From Limnephilus marmoratus (taxonomy: Eukaryota; Arthropoda; Insecta; Trichoptera; Limnephilidae): 64,000 nt of DNA. Below are positions 8,704-18,900 of the stretch, piece by piece. A program made the position numbers and the translations under genes. Each line of letters begins with the position of its first letter. The stretch's first letter is position 1. Below the pieces are notes generated by a model. It searched no databases. It saw nothing but the letters and a program-made list of their open reading frames with translations, and was not told the origin of the DNA. The stretch covers positions 11,048,710-11,112,709 of the forward strand of contig OU862910.1 in NCBI GenBank assembly GCA_917880885.1, given 5' to 3'.

Positions 8704-9865
8704 TAATGGAGATGAATAATTATATTAATTGGGAGATGAATAATCAACTGGACGATCGAAGTCTTTACAATTTGACGGGCAATTTAAGTAATATTATGAT
8801 TAGTAATTAGACATAACACGACAATAATAACATGTAAAGCGGTCACGAAGGTGAAGAATCATTCGTGGAAGCTGACACTCTTAACATAATACGAGGGTAC
8901 GAATAAATAATGTGCATTTATAATGCTGATTGTCTTTTAGTTCAAACGTAATATCGATGTTGTTATTTTTTTGTAAACTGCTTATGTTATAAACTGCGCC
9001 TGCTCTAAACTCAGGAATTTCTAATGAGTGCCAGACACGACACATCACCAATGTATTGTGATTAATAAAGGTGAATAAAAAAAATTTAAAAACCAATGAA
9101 AAAAAATTTGCAGCGTGGAATGTTTGTAGGAGTTCAAAATCGTCTTGAAGCATTAAACTTCACTGCCCTAAAACGGTAAAAATACGACCACTTGGCGACA
9201 ATTAATAATTAAAGTTTCATTAAATACAAAATTTCCATTTTAATTTACATACCATTTTATAAATATTTTAAATAACATTCACACCATGCTGATAGTCCTA
9301 CGTCAATATTAATTCCGATACAAAATTTGGAATGATTGGAAGAAATCGGCACCTGACTAAAAGCTCACGGTTTTACTACTATGAAATGAAATTTATGCAA
9401 AGTGTTAATAAATATAATAAAATAAATACACTTCACTGCGGTTATAACATAAAATATGAGGGTAATCGATTTTGACAGCTATCGGAATAGACTTCCTTGT
9501 AAAAAAAGCTCATAAAACGGTGTGGTTACGACTCTTCTGCGGCTTCAGCTTATAAAAATAGAAATGAATAATATTTTACAAAATGCCTTTCCTTATAATT
9601 TTAAGGCGAATATTGGCAGATGGTGATAATTATATTTTAACTAGCAGATATTACTCACATTAGGAAGGAACATACCGGCTTTCAGTACCCGAGTTCAGCA
9701 CACTTTTTTTCTAGAAGAATTTTCATTAAATTGAAAAACATGAATCAGTCATGAAACAGACTTTATGGCAAGTCGTCATTCTTGAGAGAATAATAATTAT
9801 TTAAACGCTCCGTAGTTCACGATATACGCAGCTTTTTAAATAATATCACAAGCTCAAAATAATTG
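8704..9865. other. Unassigned spacer
   Basis: Several open frames up to 90 codons (for example minus-strand 8881-9153) show no recognised domain. The first part may be the continuation of the LINE interrupted by the mariner, but I could not confirm that. Confidence 0.35.
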
Positions 9866-9870
9866 TGTGA

Positions 9871-9935
9871 CGGCCGGCATGGTCGAGGGATAAGGCTCTT
9901 GACTCGCAATTCGATGGTCACGGGATCGAATCGAA
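9871..9935 (+). mobile_element. tRNA-SINE family 2, head half (split by a nested SINE)
   Basis: The head 'GGCATGGTCGAGGGATAAGG' and 'CACGGGATCGAATCGAA' corresponds to the tRNA-like head of the full-length copy at 38793. The body resumes at about 10287, after a minus-strand family 1 SINE. Confidence 0.8.
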
Positions 9936-10286
9936 TTTTTTTTTTTTTTATTAGAGCTCCGCACAGGAGGCCCTGAGGAACATAATTTCCCTCAGGGCCC
10001 ATGTCATCTTTATGCTCACCTATGATGCTGTGTGGAGGGTTTTTTAAGGAAAGGAAGGAGAGGAGAGTTCTGGGAAGGAAAAGGGTTTAAGGGGTGGATA
10101 AGAATCTTGGGTTCAGTATGTCCTGGTCATCCGCCTCCAAGACCTAGACAAACCTCACCCCATGAACCCAGGCACCCCTGCTAAATCACCAAACGTAGCG
10201 AACCACTTGGGGTGACCTATGGCAGAGGTGTTGGTTATCCAATAAAGGTTCCCGGGGCGGCGGTACCCATTCCCGCCTCCCAAATT
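9936..10286 (-). mobile_element. SINE family 1, short form, nested in SINE family 2
   Basis: On the minus strand the element starts at 'TTTGGGAGGCGGGAATGGG', passes 'CCCCGGGAACCTTTATTGG' and 'CCAAGTGGTTCGCTACG', and ends in the 3' stem-loop 'GGCCCTGAGGGAAATTATG' / 'TTCCTCAGGGCC' and a poly(A) run (poly(T) at 9936-9949). It lacks the middle module seen in the long form. It splits a plus-strand family 2 SINE, so it is younger than that element. Confidence 0.88.
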
Positions 10287-10610
10287 AAAATGATTAGTAT
10301 TAGTATTTGATTGATTTGTGTTATTTCACAATTAATTCATTAAAAATAGTATAAAGTACACTTGAGGCACAATCCAGAGTGGAAGATACTCTCAGTTTCA
10401 TTCAGAATTGAAACGTTGCTTGAAATGGGTTTAGCCGTGTTTGGTGACCAGACCTGATTAGCCAAGTACTTCCCCACCTTCTTTTTCCCCATCTCCTTCC
10501 TCTTCCCCACCACCTTCAGCCTCCGAACATACCATAATTGCGGATGCCATAGACTCACTGGCTCCAGACGGGGGTAGCTGGGACTCTTGTGAGGTATTCA
10601 AATAAAAAAA
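10287..10610 (+). mobile_element. tRNA-SINE family 2, body half (split by a nested SINE)
   Basis: It continues from 'TTTGATTGATTTGTGTTATT' through 'CAGAGTGGAAGATACTCTC', 'CCGTGTTTGGTGACCAGA' and 'CTCACTGGCTCCAGACGG' to a short A-rich tail. The order and sequence match 38880-39164. Confidence 0.85.
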
Positions 10611-11504
10611 TATGATGGCTTAAAATTACAGACATAAAAAGTTTTTGATGCATACACATACATATTTTGAACCTAGGTCCTAACCCTTCAAAAATAAATG
10701 TGGATACCACTTAACTAAGCCCAGCCCTGCTAACGCAAACAAATGCATTCGATCGGGAAACTGGAGACCATCGATGTTTGTCCTCGTGTTCCGATGAGGC
10801 GACTCGGTCCCGTGTTTGCCGAATCCCAAAGTAATCACTGCGGGGCCGGTCCACAACGCGTTACGTGGAATTTATTGGACACAACTGGAGATGATGGTCC
10901 ACCTACGGCTTATTCAATCACTGGACGTGGGTATTGTCTGTGAGAGCTCTGCTGTATCATCTCTTTCTGTTGCATGCGTTGTTCGCGGTTACAACAGTAC
11001 GGTGAGCCTATACACGAATGTGCGCCGATTGACTGCACTCGAGCCATTGTTTTAGAATTTAGAGCAACGACCCAATTACTGCAAATCAATCTGATCACGT
11101 GACCACTTAAAAACCATCCGCGGTTCCGCAGATAAGTAATAATATGTATCCAGAGTAGTAGATAAATGTTGCTTGAAATGTCGTTAACCTTTTTTGAACA
11201 GAGAAGTACTACATGTACTATCTTACCGGCTGCGCCAGTTTGTTGTAAATGGATCTTGAAATAAATAACGCTTTTTCAACAACAAACTATGTATTTCATT
11301 TAGACCAAAAAATCCTTATAATCAATATTCAGGAACGATCGTGTAGAACGGCCTGGAGGCCAACATCTTCTCTTTTATGCTCTCAAAATCTCTCTGTCGC
11401 TAGAAACTACTAGCCCACATCGGTTCTAAACATGGAAAAGCAAAACAATATACCATCGACATCCGTCGGATAAGTACAAGTATAACCTCTAAAATCAATC
11501 TACA
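10611..11504. other. Low-copy spacer with a GC-richer block (about 10740-11060)
   Basis: The block at 10740-11060 has balanced base composition and two overlapping plus-strand open frames (10743-10943 and 10816-11055). I recognise no protein domain, tRNA or rRNA in it. It has no copy elsewhere in the window. It could be a decayed exon, a regulatory island or an unrecognised old element. Confidence 0.3.
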
Positions 11505-11955
11505 CTTTTTTTACATTAGCTCCACAGAGGAGGCCCTGAGGAAAATAATTCCCCTCAAGGCCTATTTCATCTTTGGGAATGCTGTGTATTTTTAGGGAAA
11601 GGAAGGAGAAGTTCTGGGAAGGAAAAAGGTATGAGGGGTGGATAGGAATTTGTGGGTCAGTGTGTCCAGGAGTGACGAACGTATGTGTCTATCCCTCCCG
11701 CTGTGGTGCAATGCAATGTTCCGAGAGAGTCCTGCTGAAGGTCAAAAGATCTCCCTCAACCAGTCTCTCCCGTCCCGGCCTGCCACGCAGTTGGTGGGCA
11801 GACGCATCCGTCGCCAAGATTCGAACAAACCTAACTCCATGAACCCCTGCTAAGTCACCAAACGTAGCGAACCACTTGGGGTGACCCATGGCAGAGGTGT
11901 TGGTCATCCAATAAATGGTTTCCGGGGCGGCGGTCCCGTTCCCGCCTCCCAAATT
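11505..11955 (-). mobile_element. SINE family 1, long form
   Basis: A complete minus-strand copy runs from 'TTTGGGAGGCGGGAACGGG' (near 11955) to the 3' stem-loop and a poly(A) run (poly(T) near 11507). Unlike the short form it contains the middle module with 'GGCAGACGCATCC'-type sequence, 'CAGTCTCTCCCG' and 'GTATGTGTCTATCCCTCCC'. The same module is present in the copies at 17.8, 28.4, 46.1 and 58.7 kb. Confidence 0.88.
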
Positions 11956-12005
11956 TAATAAAGTCATCTATGTTTTGTAACTACGAGTACCTTTCGCTAC
12001 TAACT

Positions 12006-12056
12006 CCATCACAGAATACAAGAATTGGGGATGCCATAGTCTCACTGACTTCAGAT
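12006..12056 (+). mobile_element. tRNA-SINE family 2, 3' fragment
   Basis: 'GAATTGGGGATGCCATAGTC' followed by 'TCACTGACTTCAGA' matches the 3' conserved block of SINE family 2. Confidence 0.6.
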
Positions 12057-12224
12057 ATTTACCTGGTTTAGAATAGATACATGCACAAGATAAGCCATAC
12101 GTTTGTTAGTAACCAAATGATTGAGCCAACTGATATTTAGTAAACACAGAAAATAATAAACTATTAGAAGTTTCGCCAGAGAGTGGGTTTATTAAAATAG
12201 AGAAATCTATTGAAATCACTACAT

Positions 12225-12350
12225 AGTATAAAATGAAGTCGCTCAAAATGTATGTGCGCATAGATCTTTTACACTACGCAACGGATTTTCATGCGGTTTT
12301 CACCAATAGATAGAGTGATTCAAGAGGAAGGTTTATATGTATAATACATG
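12225..12350 (+). mobile_element. Possible Helitron-derived fragment
   Basis: The string around 'CAACGGATTTTCATGCGG', 'AATAGATAGAGTGATTCAAG' and 'GGAAGGTTTATATGTATAAT' resembles sequence I associate with insect Helitrons. No terminus is visible here, so the assignment rests on memory of the family. Confidence 0.35.
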
Positions 12351-12900
12351 TTTATTATAGAAGATAAAAGCCGAGAAATTCAAATATTCAATTCAGGCAC
12401 CGGGCAGCTGGCAAGCGGGTGGTGTGGATTTTATAACGGTTGGGTAATGGCGTTGTGTTTCGTTAGCCACAGCAACGTGTGGCCAGGTCTGCTATCTATT
12501 GATAAACGTAATAAGAAAACATTATTTATCAATCAGTAAAAATATAACTCTTAACCTACTAAATGCTCGACCTTCACACCAATAGATTTTATCAAATGAA
12601 ATAATCGGCAAAATACTTCTCAAAACAATAACAAATGGATATTGCCGACTATGTCATAATTAGAAATATTGATTCAAAATACAATAACATATTTATATTG
12701 GCGGAGGATCTTTAAATGTTCTAGGACACATACGCAGTACCATAGGTCTCGGGTTCATAACCCGGAGAACAGCAAACAAAAATTTATAAAATTGAATTAG
12801 CACAGAAGAGATGAGTGATGATCTCAAAAGAAGCGAAGTGCTACGAGTATAATAGTGTCTGACCCTGGTCCAGAGCAAGAAATATCACAAGGTATTTATT
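12351..12900. other. Unassigned spacer
   Basis: A weak tRNA-like B-box motif ('GGTCTCGGGTTCATAACCC') occurs near 12745-12765 without a matching A box. Nothing else is recognised. Confidence 0.35.
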
Positions 12901-12909
12901 AATGCACAA

Positions 12910-13130
12910 GTTTTACAAGTATTTTATTTTTTATTATTGTGACGGCTGTTTTGGCGTTCAAGAACAGTGAAAACCGATTTACTTAGAAAATCAATTGTTC
13001 GGGGCACTTACCGTTACAATTTTGGTATTCCCCTTTAATAATGCATGTTTGTTGTAATGAAATGTTTTATAATGACGTGAAATAATGAGAAAAACTAAAA
13101 TACGCGAAGAACTTAATAATAACATTATTA
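12910..13130. mobile_element. Penelope-type terminal repeat, degenerate hammerhead
   Basis: 'TTTTTATTATTGTGACGGCT' then 'GTTTTGGCGTTCAAG' is the plus-strand view of the degenerate hammerhead half also seen at 5.6 and 40.1 kb. An inverted tail 'CGAAGAACTTAATAATAACA' lies at about 13105. The GAAA has become AAAA, so cleavage is not expected. Confidence 0.45.
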
Positions 13131-13189
13131 AATTTGAATAACTTTAAAATTAAAAAAAATAAGAGTCAGTAAGTCACTCAGTTAGCAAT

Positions 13190-13516
13190 GGGTGGATGAC
13201 GATGATGTTAGATTACTTTTTTTGTTTATCAGATTACATTGTAGGTACATGTGTTCATCGTTCCAGAATAAAATACACTATCACTCCGATGAACACCACT
13301 TTTCCGCTTCGATCAAAATATTTCCGCTTTGCAATAAAATAAATGGAATATTTCGGAACGCTTCCAAAAAATAAATTAATGCAAACGTAAAAAAGTTTTA
13401 AAAATGGCTCACCTTACGTTTTTTTCTAAATAAAATTATTGATAAGGAAAACAAAAAAATACAAACATATTATAAACGTTACTATAAACTCACTTTTTTG
13501 TCGTTTAGTATAAAAA
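13190..13516. repeat. Dispersed repeat R, copy 1, left part
   Basis: This matches about 15185-15500 in the same orientation, sharing 'ATATTTCCGCTTTGCAATAA', 'TAAATGGAATATTTC' and 'CTCACCTTACG'-like sequence. The copy is interrupted by the Helitron at 13517-14515 and resumes after it. A minus-strand copy lies at 54030-54285. The class of repeat is unknown. Confidence 0.65.
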
Positions 13517-14515
13517 TCTATATATATAAAAATTTAGGTTCCGTATGTTTGCGTTCGCTAATCTCGGAAAGTAATCGACGGATTGTTTCAAAATTTTTAC
13601 AGAACATTGCATTTTAGCAGAAGAGCATTTATACATACTTTTTATTTGGAAGTTACAAAGGAAAAGAATAATTTTATGCGTTTTAAATTGACTCATAATT
13701 TGTCATAGTAAACAACGGAATGACAGTTCTAGACAGAATGACATTTTGCAGAAAAATGATTGTTAAATAAAATTCTATTTTTGAAAATCTTTTAAGTTGA
13801 TAAATTTATTTAAAGTAGGTACTCCCCTAATAGTTTGAATCGAATCAAGAATTTTAGATATTTTAAATAGGTACCTATGTTAGATACCAAATTTAATATA
13901 CATGACAAATTGAAATTTGAATAAAATTGTAAAAGGTGGCACGCGGGCTGTTTAAAAACTGAATGTACTGGGATTGAATATATTGAACGCGGGAGGAGGG
14001 TTGGCGGGACGAGGGAGCGGTAAAGGGAAGAGGGAAGGCAGGGAAGGTGGAAGGCGAAGGCGAGATGGGGGAGGGGAACCTGGGAAGGGGAGGGGAACCT
14101 GGGAGGGGGTAGGAGAACTATGGAGAAGGGTTTGCGGGACGTTGGAAGGGGGGGGAGTGGAGTGGGGAGAGGGAAGGTGGAGGTGACGGAGTGGGAACGC
14201 GAGAGGGGAAGAGGATGCAGGAGAAGAAGGGGAGGCGGAAGGGGAACGGGTCGAATGGGAAAGGACACTCAGGGAGAAACAATTTCTTTATTAAATGGCA
14301 TAGCAACGCATGAAATAACGTGATATTGTAAAAGCCTTTAAGGTCTGAATAAATAAATAATTAAAAAAAATATATACTACAGCATAGTCACAGCAGATAT
14401 TCAATTAAGCAATGTGTCTTCTTGGAAAATGCACAGTTGCTAGACAATTTTTGTTAACTCCTCTAATAATTAAAATCAGACAAAGCCACAGCGAAGCGTG
14501 GTCGGGTTCAGCTAG
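13517..14515 (+). mobile_element. Non-autonomous Helitron, 999 bp
   Basis: The 5' end is TCTATATATATAAAAATTTA and the 3' end CAGCTAG after 'AAGCCACAGCGAAGCGTGGT', inserted between A (13516) and T (14516), as is standard for Helitrons. The paralogous repeat at 15495-15505 reads TAAAAA directly joined to TAATTAATA, exactly as expected for the empty site. No Rep/helicase gene is present. A purine-rich block at about 13985-14270 fills the middle. Confidence 0.92.
13985..14270 (+). repeat. Purine-rich (GGGA) low-complexity block inside the Helitron
   Basis: Nearly every base on the plus strand is G or A, with many GGGG runs. The open frames through it (for example minus 13810-14268, Pro/Leu/Ser-rich) follow from this composition and are not genes. 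A homologous block lies in the Helitron at 52424-52930. Confidence 0.85.
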
Positions 14516-14650
14516 TAATTAATAAAAAAATCCCAATGAACTTTCAGATTTGAATATAAAGCATGGTGTTTTCTTTTTCTAAGACCGTTTACATTTAAGA
14601 GCGCTGCCGGTCGCTGCGAACATTTATGAATAGGTATTTTAAAAAATCTC
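14516..14650. repeat. Dispersed repeat R, copy 1, right part
   Basis: 'TTTGAATATAAAGCATGGTG' and 'TTTTCTTTTTCTAAGACCG' match 15583-15640, completing the copy interrupted by the Helitron. Confidence 0.6.
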
Positions 14651-15184
14651 TTTTATTTCACTCTCTGACAGTAGTCAGAATCGCGCTATAGATGTGTGAG
14701 TGAATGCAGGCCTTGTGTGTGTGGGCTACGCGCTTCACCCGTGTCGAATTATTATTTCTGCCGACCACGCATGTTCCAATCTGCAAATGTGTAGAGACAA
14801 GACCGCTCGCAGGGGCGTCCTATTGTAAGCGTCCTATGAATATGCTATTATAGCTACTTATCGTTGTTGCGCGCACAAAATATCCTGTGGGTATTTTAGA
14901 ATATTAGGATACATAATAAAAAAAAACCGAAAAAAAAAAATTGGGGACCCATATTTTTATTTATTTTCATTAATTGTAGAGTTATTTTTGATACCATGTT
15001 TGGGTGAAAACAAGTGGGCTTAATATACATTTTTTTATTAAAACCGACAATTTTTTCTTAAATTTTGCATTCAGGATTTTTGTGCGCACTTTTTATGCAC
15101 ATATGATATTTTGTGTAGCAAACGTAGGAAAGGCAACTTGACCTTTCTCATAGGACCCATATCCCTCAGGCCTCGGGCATATTT
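14651..15184. other. Unassigned spacer
   Basis: This holds poly(A)-rich tracts near 14920-14950 and 15020-15060. A GC-richer segment at 14690-14830 has no recognised motif. Confidence 0.35.
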
Positions 15185-15660
15185 TTTCATAAGGTCGAAA
15201 TATTTCCGCTTTGCAATAAAATCCAAATAAATGGAATATTTCTGATAGTATCCGAAAACTAAAAATTGTTTTTGAAAGGCGATGAAATACGCTTTTAAAT
15301 TTTGAAATCCGAAATAAACCTTTGCTTTTCGAATATAAAAATTTTGAACGCACACATAAATTTTTTTAAAATGACTCATCTTACGTTTTTTCTAACTAAA
15401 ATTACTGATAACGAAAAAAATAAAAACACGTACATATTTATTACACAAATGTATTGTTAACATTTCCGTCACCTCACTTTTTTATTGTTTCATGTAAAAA
15501 TAATTAATAGATACAAAATTCCATAAGTTTCATAAACTTTGGTTTTATAAAGGTGTACAATTCCATTATTTTGTGGTTAACTTTTGAATTTGAATATAAA
15601 GTTTGATATTTTCTTTCTCTTTCGAACACCGTTTAAAACTTATTTCTCAACATAATAGTA
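15185..15660. repeat. Dispersed repeat R, copy 2 (uninterrupted)
   Basis: This copy runs through the site where copy 1 carries a Helitron, so it preserves the pre-insertion sequence. Two minus-strand frames (15071-15379 and 15093-15353) cross it, without recognised domains. Confidence 0.65.
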
Positions 15661-16080
15661 AGGGAGACACAAGATCGATATGAGTTGTTCCCAAAGCTAA
15701 CAAATAGCCGAGGGGGGGGGGGTTAAATTTGGATTTGTGACCAAAACACCCAAATAAATTGAAAATGTTTTTTTTTAGCAAAAGGTAGAGAAAATATCTT
15801 GTGCTGATAAATATGTTTTATTTTATTTATTTTTGTTTCAAATTACGAAATATTGGTCTTAAAAAAATGAATTTCGTATGATTTTGGATGCAACTTAATT
15901 TTTTGGTAATTTTTTGACAGTTAAATAGAAATATTAAAAAAATATTTTTGCTTTACCTACTGAGTTAATATTGAAGAAAATATATATATTTTAATATTTA
16001 ATATAGATGTATAATTGTACAGTGGAGTTATATAAATTACATATGGTGTACATACATAGGATACGGTTACATACTAAAAT
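15661..16080. other. Unassigned AT-rich spacer
   Basis: The stretch contains a G run at 15711-15721 and long A/T tracts. No gene or repeat copy is recognised. Confidence 0.35.
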
Positions 16081-16184
16081 ATTGTGCACTTGGGAGAAAT
16101 TCGAAAAATCTAAATAAAATAGAGGTGAATATAGATTAATAATAAATAGAAAGAATGAGAAAAACAGGTAATTATTTAGTTAAT

Positions 16185-16600
16185 TATTCCTGATGAAGTT
16201 TGAGTTTCAGTTTATTGATGTCTTTGGTTTTTTTTTATTTCAATGGGAAGGTTGTTGAAAAACTTTATTCCTAAATAGATGTAATTGTTTTGCATTAGTT
16301 TGGTATTAAATTTTGGTATTTTGATGTTATCTTCATATCTTTTTGATTTTAGTTAAAAAAATTTTGATATTTGATATTATCTTTGTAAATTTGGGTAATT
16401 GCATTTTTCTTGAAGATATTCTCTACTCGAGGCACCGTGAAATCTGCGAAAAGCGTTTCTGTTGGATAAGTGGAGGGTTTCTTTAGGATTACTTTGATCG
16501 GGGTTAGAATATTGTTGTATGACCCCCCCCCCCATGCAATAATTCCATATTGATTAATGACTGGATTAGTGCATAGTATACTCTTTTTAGATTGTTGAGA
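16185..16600 (-). pseudogene. LINE reverse-transcriptase C-terminal fragment
   Basis: On the minus strand the translation contains 'ALIQSLIN' and, after a one-base shift, 'YGIIAWGG', followed by 'YNNILTPIKVILKK', 'LFADFTVPRVENIF' and 'KNAITQIY'. This is the classic post-reverse-transcriptase segment of insect LINEs ('S.I.YGI..WG.......L..IQ...'). A run of C bases (on the plus strand) right after the AWGG codons shifts the frame, and further stops follow, so it is inactive. Confidence 0.75.
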
Positions 16601-16607
16601 TTATTAT

Positions 16608-16691
16608 TTTTTTTTTATATGAGCTCCACACAGGAGGCCCTGAGGAAAATAATTTCTCTGAGGGCCTAGGTCATCTTTGGGGATGCTGTGT
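16608..16691 (-). mobile_element. SINE family 1 / LINE 3'-end fragment
   Basis: Only the last 85 bp are present: 'GAGCTCCACACAGGAGGCCC' and the complementary arm 'TCTGAGGGCC', ending 'GATGCTGTGTG', preceded by poly(T). This is a severely 5'-truncated copy of the shared SINE/LINE 3' end. Confidence 0.85.
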
Positions 16692-17510
16692 GTATATTAT
16701 TAAAAAAACATTTCTTTGGGTAATTTTAATTTATGTGCGACAAATTTGAGTTAAAAAAATAATACGAATTCTTGCACACAAAAAGACTTTTTTTCTCATT
16801 TTAATTTTATAGTTTTATATTTCTGTAGTATATAGGGATTTAATTTTATAATTTTATATTTTTTTATATTTCTGTAGTATATGTAGTATATTTTTTTAAA
16901 TAATTACCATTAATTACAAGTAATGGTCAGAGTTGCCTCTAAAATGATTAAAAAGATGAATTTTTGAAAAATGGGATATATTTGTCAGATTATTTAGGAA
17001 ACCGTGGTGAATCAAATGGTGTAAACAAAAAAAAATTTGGTCGAAAACCTCACATGGGATATTTTGTGAATGCAACGACGATATTTTCTCAAGAGTTGTG
17101 AGAATAAATATATATATATTTTTATACGTTATTAATTTATCAAAAAAAAACATTCTTGCATCTATTTATTATATACTTGATGTGGAAAATAACATAGTTA
17201 CTATATTAAGCCAAATAATGTATATGCGGATATACAATTGGATATATGCATAATAATAATTATACCATAATAAAAAGTCATACAGCTTCATATGTGCTAG
17301 AGCTACAAAACTACACTACTTGGATGTTTTTGACCACAAATGTTTAAAAAACTGGCGTAAAAGTACTAATGACGTGTAAGCCCATAGAAGGGTTCTCTTG
17401 AAACACAGAAATGCATTGATTGAAATTGCACAAACGAATTGGTTATGGCGACCCAGCTTGAAATGCTGCAAATGGGTCCAATCTTTGTGGCGTCATTTTT
17501 AGTTAAATGA
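16692..17510. other. Unassigned AT-rich spacer
   Basis: The duplicated string 'TTTTATATTTCTGTAGTATA' occurs at about 16813 and 16863. No gene is recognised. Confidence 0.4.
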
Positions 17511-17545
17511 GAACAAATAACTTTGTAAAAACAGCTTTATGTAAT

Positions 17546-17605
17546 CAATATTATCAACATATTTCGAAAACAGAGTGTTCTCTTCGTCAGGATAAGATTA
17601 ATATT
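17546..17605 (-). ncRNA. Hammerhead ribozyme, minimal type I
   Basis: On the minus strand, stem I strand TTATC (17595-17591) leads to core CTGACGA (17590-17584). An extra A is followed by stem II GAGAACA/TGTTTTC with loop CTC (7 bp, one G-U). GAAA is at 17565-17562, a short stem III is AU..GU, and the cleavage-site T is at 17556. GATAA then pairs with stem I, which continues for several more base pairs beyond one mismatch. The layout matches the hammerhead at 26138. All core residues are intact. Confidence 0.82.
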
Positions 17606-17759
17606 AAAAGACAAACAAGTATAGGCATATGAGAATTATAGACAAAATATTAAAGGGAGAGGTGATTAATTGCTTAAAAATATCACAAAATGCAATTATA
17701 CATATAAAATGAAATATAAAAATTATTTTTAAGTTAAATACCCTTATAGTATAGCAAAG

Positions 17760-18086
17760 TCATTGGAGAAGCTGTGTAGAGGATATTTTTAATGAAAGGA
17801 AGGAGAGGAATTTCTGGGTAGGTAAAAGTATGAAATGATGGTGGAGAGAGTCCGGCTGTAGAGATCAAAAGATCTCCCACTTCCAGTTTCTCCCAATCCG
17901 GCCCGCCACGCAGTAAGTGGACAAAATCATCCGCCACCAAAACCCATGCAGACCTTACCCGTGAACCCGGGAACCCATGCTCAGTCACCAAACATAGCGG
18001 ACCACTTGGGGTGACCAAGTGGCGGGGGTGTTGGTTATCCAATAAATGGTTCCCGGGGCGATGGTACCTATAACGCCTCCCAAATT
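17760..18086 (-). mobile_element. SINE family 1, long form, decayed
   Basis: It contains the family 5' start ('TTTGGGAGGCG' on the minus strand near 18086), 'GGTCACCCCAAGTGGTCCGC', the middle module ('CTTACTGCGTGGCGGGCC') and part of the A-rich 3' region. The terminal stem-loop is lost. The 127-codon minus-strand frame 17734-18117 is fortuitous. Confidence 0.82.
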
Positions 18087-18289
18087 GAAAATTTATTATA
18101 GTACTTGACATAAACAATTTTAATTTTGCACAATTTTAGTATGAAAGCTCGGTCAGTATTGGTATACCGCGATGAGTCACTGAACAGAAAAAAAACGAAT
18201 AAAAAATATCGATTACTCGGGCAAGGACAACACTAGTCTACCGATAAAATTCGTTACATCACTACTTCGCTTTATATGTATTTGTCAAC

Positions 18290-18722
18290 ACCCTCGTTCC
18301 CCGGCCCCCCCAGGAGAACTGAGCGAAAGGGACACCTGCACGTCGGGCCGAAAATACCTAAATAAAATCTTCGAAATCGATGTTTTGTATTCCCCATTTT
18401 TCTTCTCCAAAACTGGACCGATTTTAATTTTTTTTTTCACTAACTGTATTATAAGAAAATATTCTATGTCGGTACGTTATGCTTTTTTTCAAAATACATT
18501 GTTTAGTTTGTATACTGAACGTTTTTTGACGGCGTTTAAATTAGGCAATTTTATTCATTTTTGGAAGGTCCTAACTTCTATAAGAAGTAAATTATCAAAA
18601 AAAGCAAAACGTACCGACACGCTAGTGGTCGATATCTATATTGTGTAAAAAAAAATTTTGCTCTAGGGTCAAAATCCAGAGAGATAAACGGGGAATACGT
18701 TTCTATGGAAAAACGCAGCTAG
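18290..18722 (+). mobile_element. Helitron-like element with CTAG 3' end
   Basis: The 3' end is a small stem-loop CGTTT/AAACG followed by CAGCTAG and T (18719-18723), which is Helitron-like. The interior ('GTTTTGTATTCCCCATTTTT', 'CTCCAAAACTGGACCGATTT') recurs in a second copy at 47990-48360. The 5' end is not located. No coding sequence is recognised. Confidence 0.6.
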
Positions 18723-18826
18723 TATTTCCTCTTAAGATCATATTTCTAACCATGATAGTAAAGGATTTAGATTCCTACGATAGCTGTGTGAGTTGTTCCG
18801 AGAACAAATTAGCCTGAGGCGTTAAG

Positions 18827-18900
18827 AATGTTTAGTGACTCGATCTGAATAGCCAAGAACTTCACAACCTGCAATTCCAATTTCAAGCGCATCACAACGA
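18827..18900 (+). mobile_element. tRNA-SINE family 2 fragment, decayed
   Basis: 'TTAGTGACTCGATCTGAATA' followed by 'GCCAAGAACTTC' resembles the middle of SINE family 2 ('TTGGTGACCAGATCTGAATA', 'GCCAAGTACTTC'). Confidence 0.5.

Noticed and set aside
10743..11055. Overlapping frames in a GC-richer block as a host gene
   Set aside because: No domain, no codon pattern I can judge, and no splice context; kept only as an unassigned low-copy block.
11200..11420. Possible LTR retrotransposon end (AATAAA-like signal and paired GTTGT strings)
   Set aside because: No primer-binding site, polypurine tract, second LTR or gag/pol sequence was found nearby.
13810..14268. 152-codon minus-strand frame rich in Pro, Leu and Ser, ending at the Helitron
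   Set aside because: It is the mirror of a purine-only tract inside a non-autonomous Helitron; composition alone keeps it open, and no domain is visible.
16190..16215. CCTGATGAAG string as a hammerhead core
   Set aside because: No GAAA or closing stems follow; it is the antisense of a LINE coding tail.
17734..18117. 127-codon minus-strand frame
   Set aside because: It lies inside a decayed SINE family 1 copy; homologous copies do not keep the frame.
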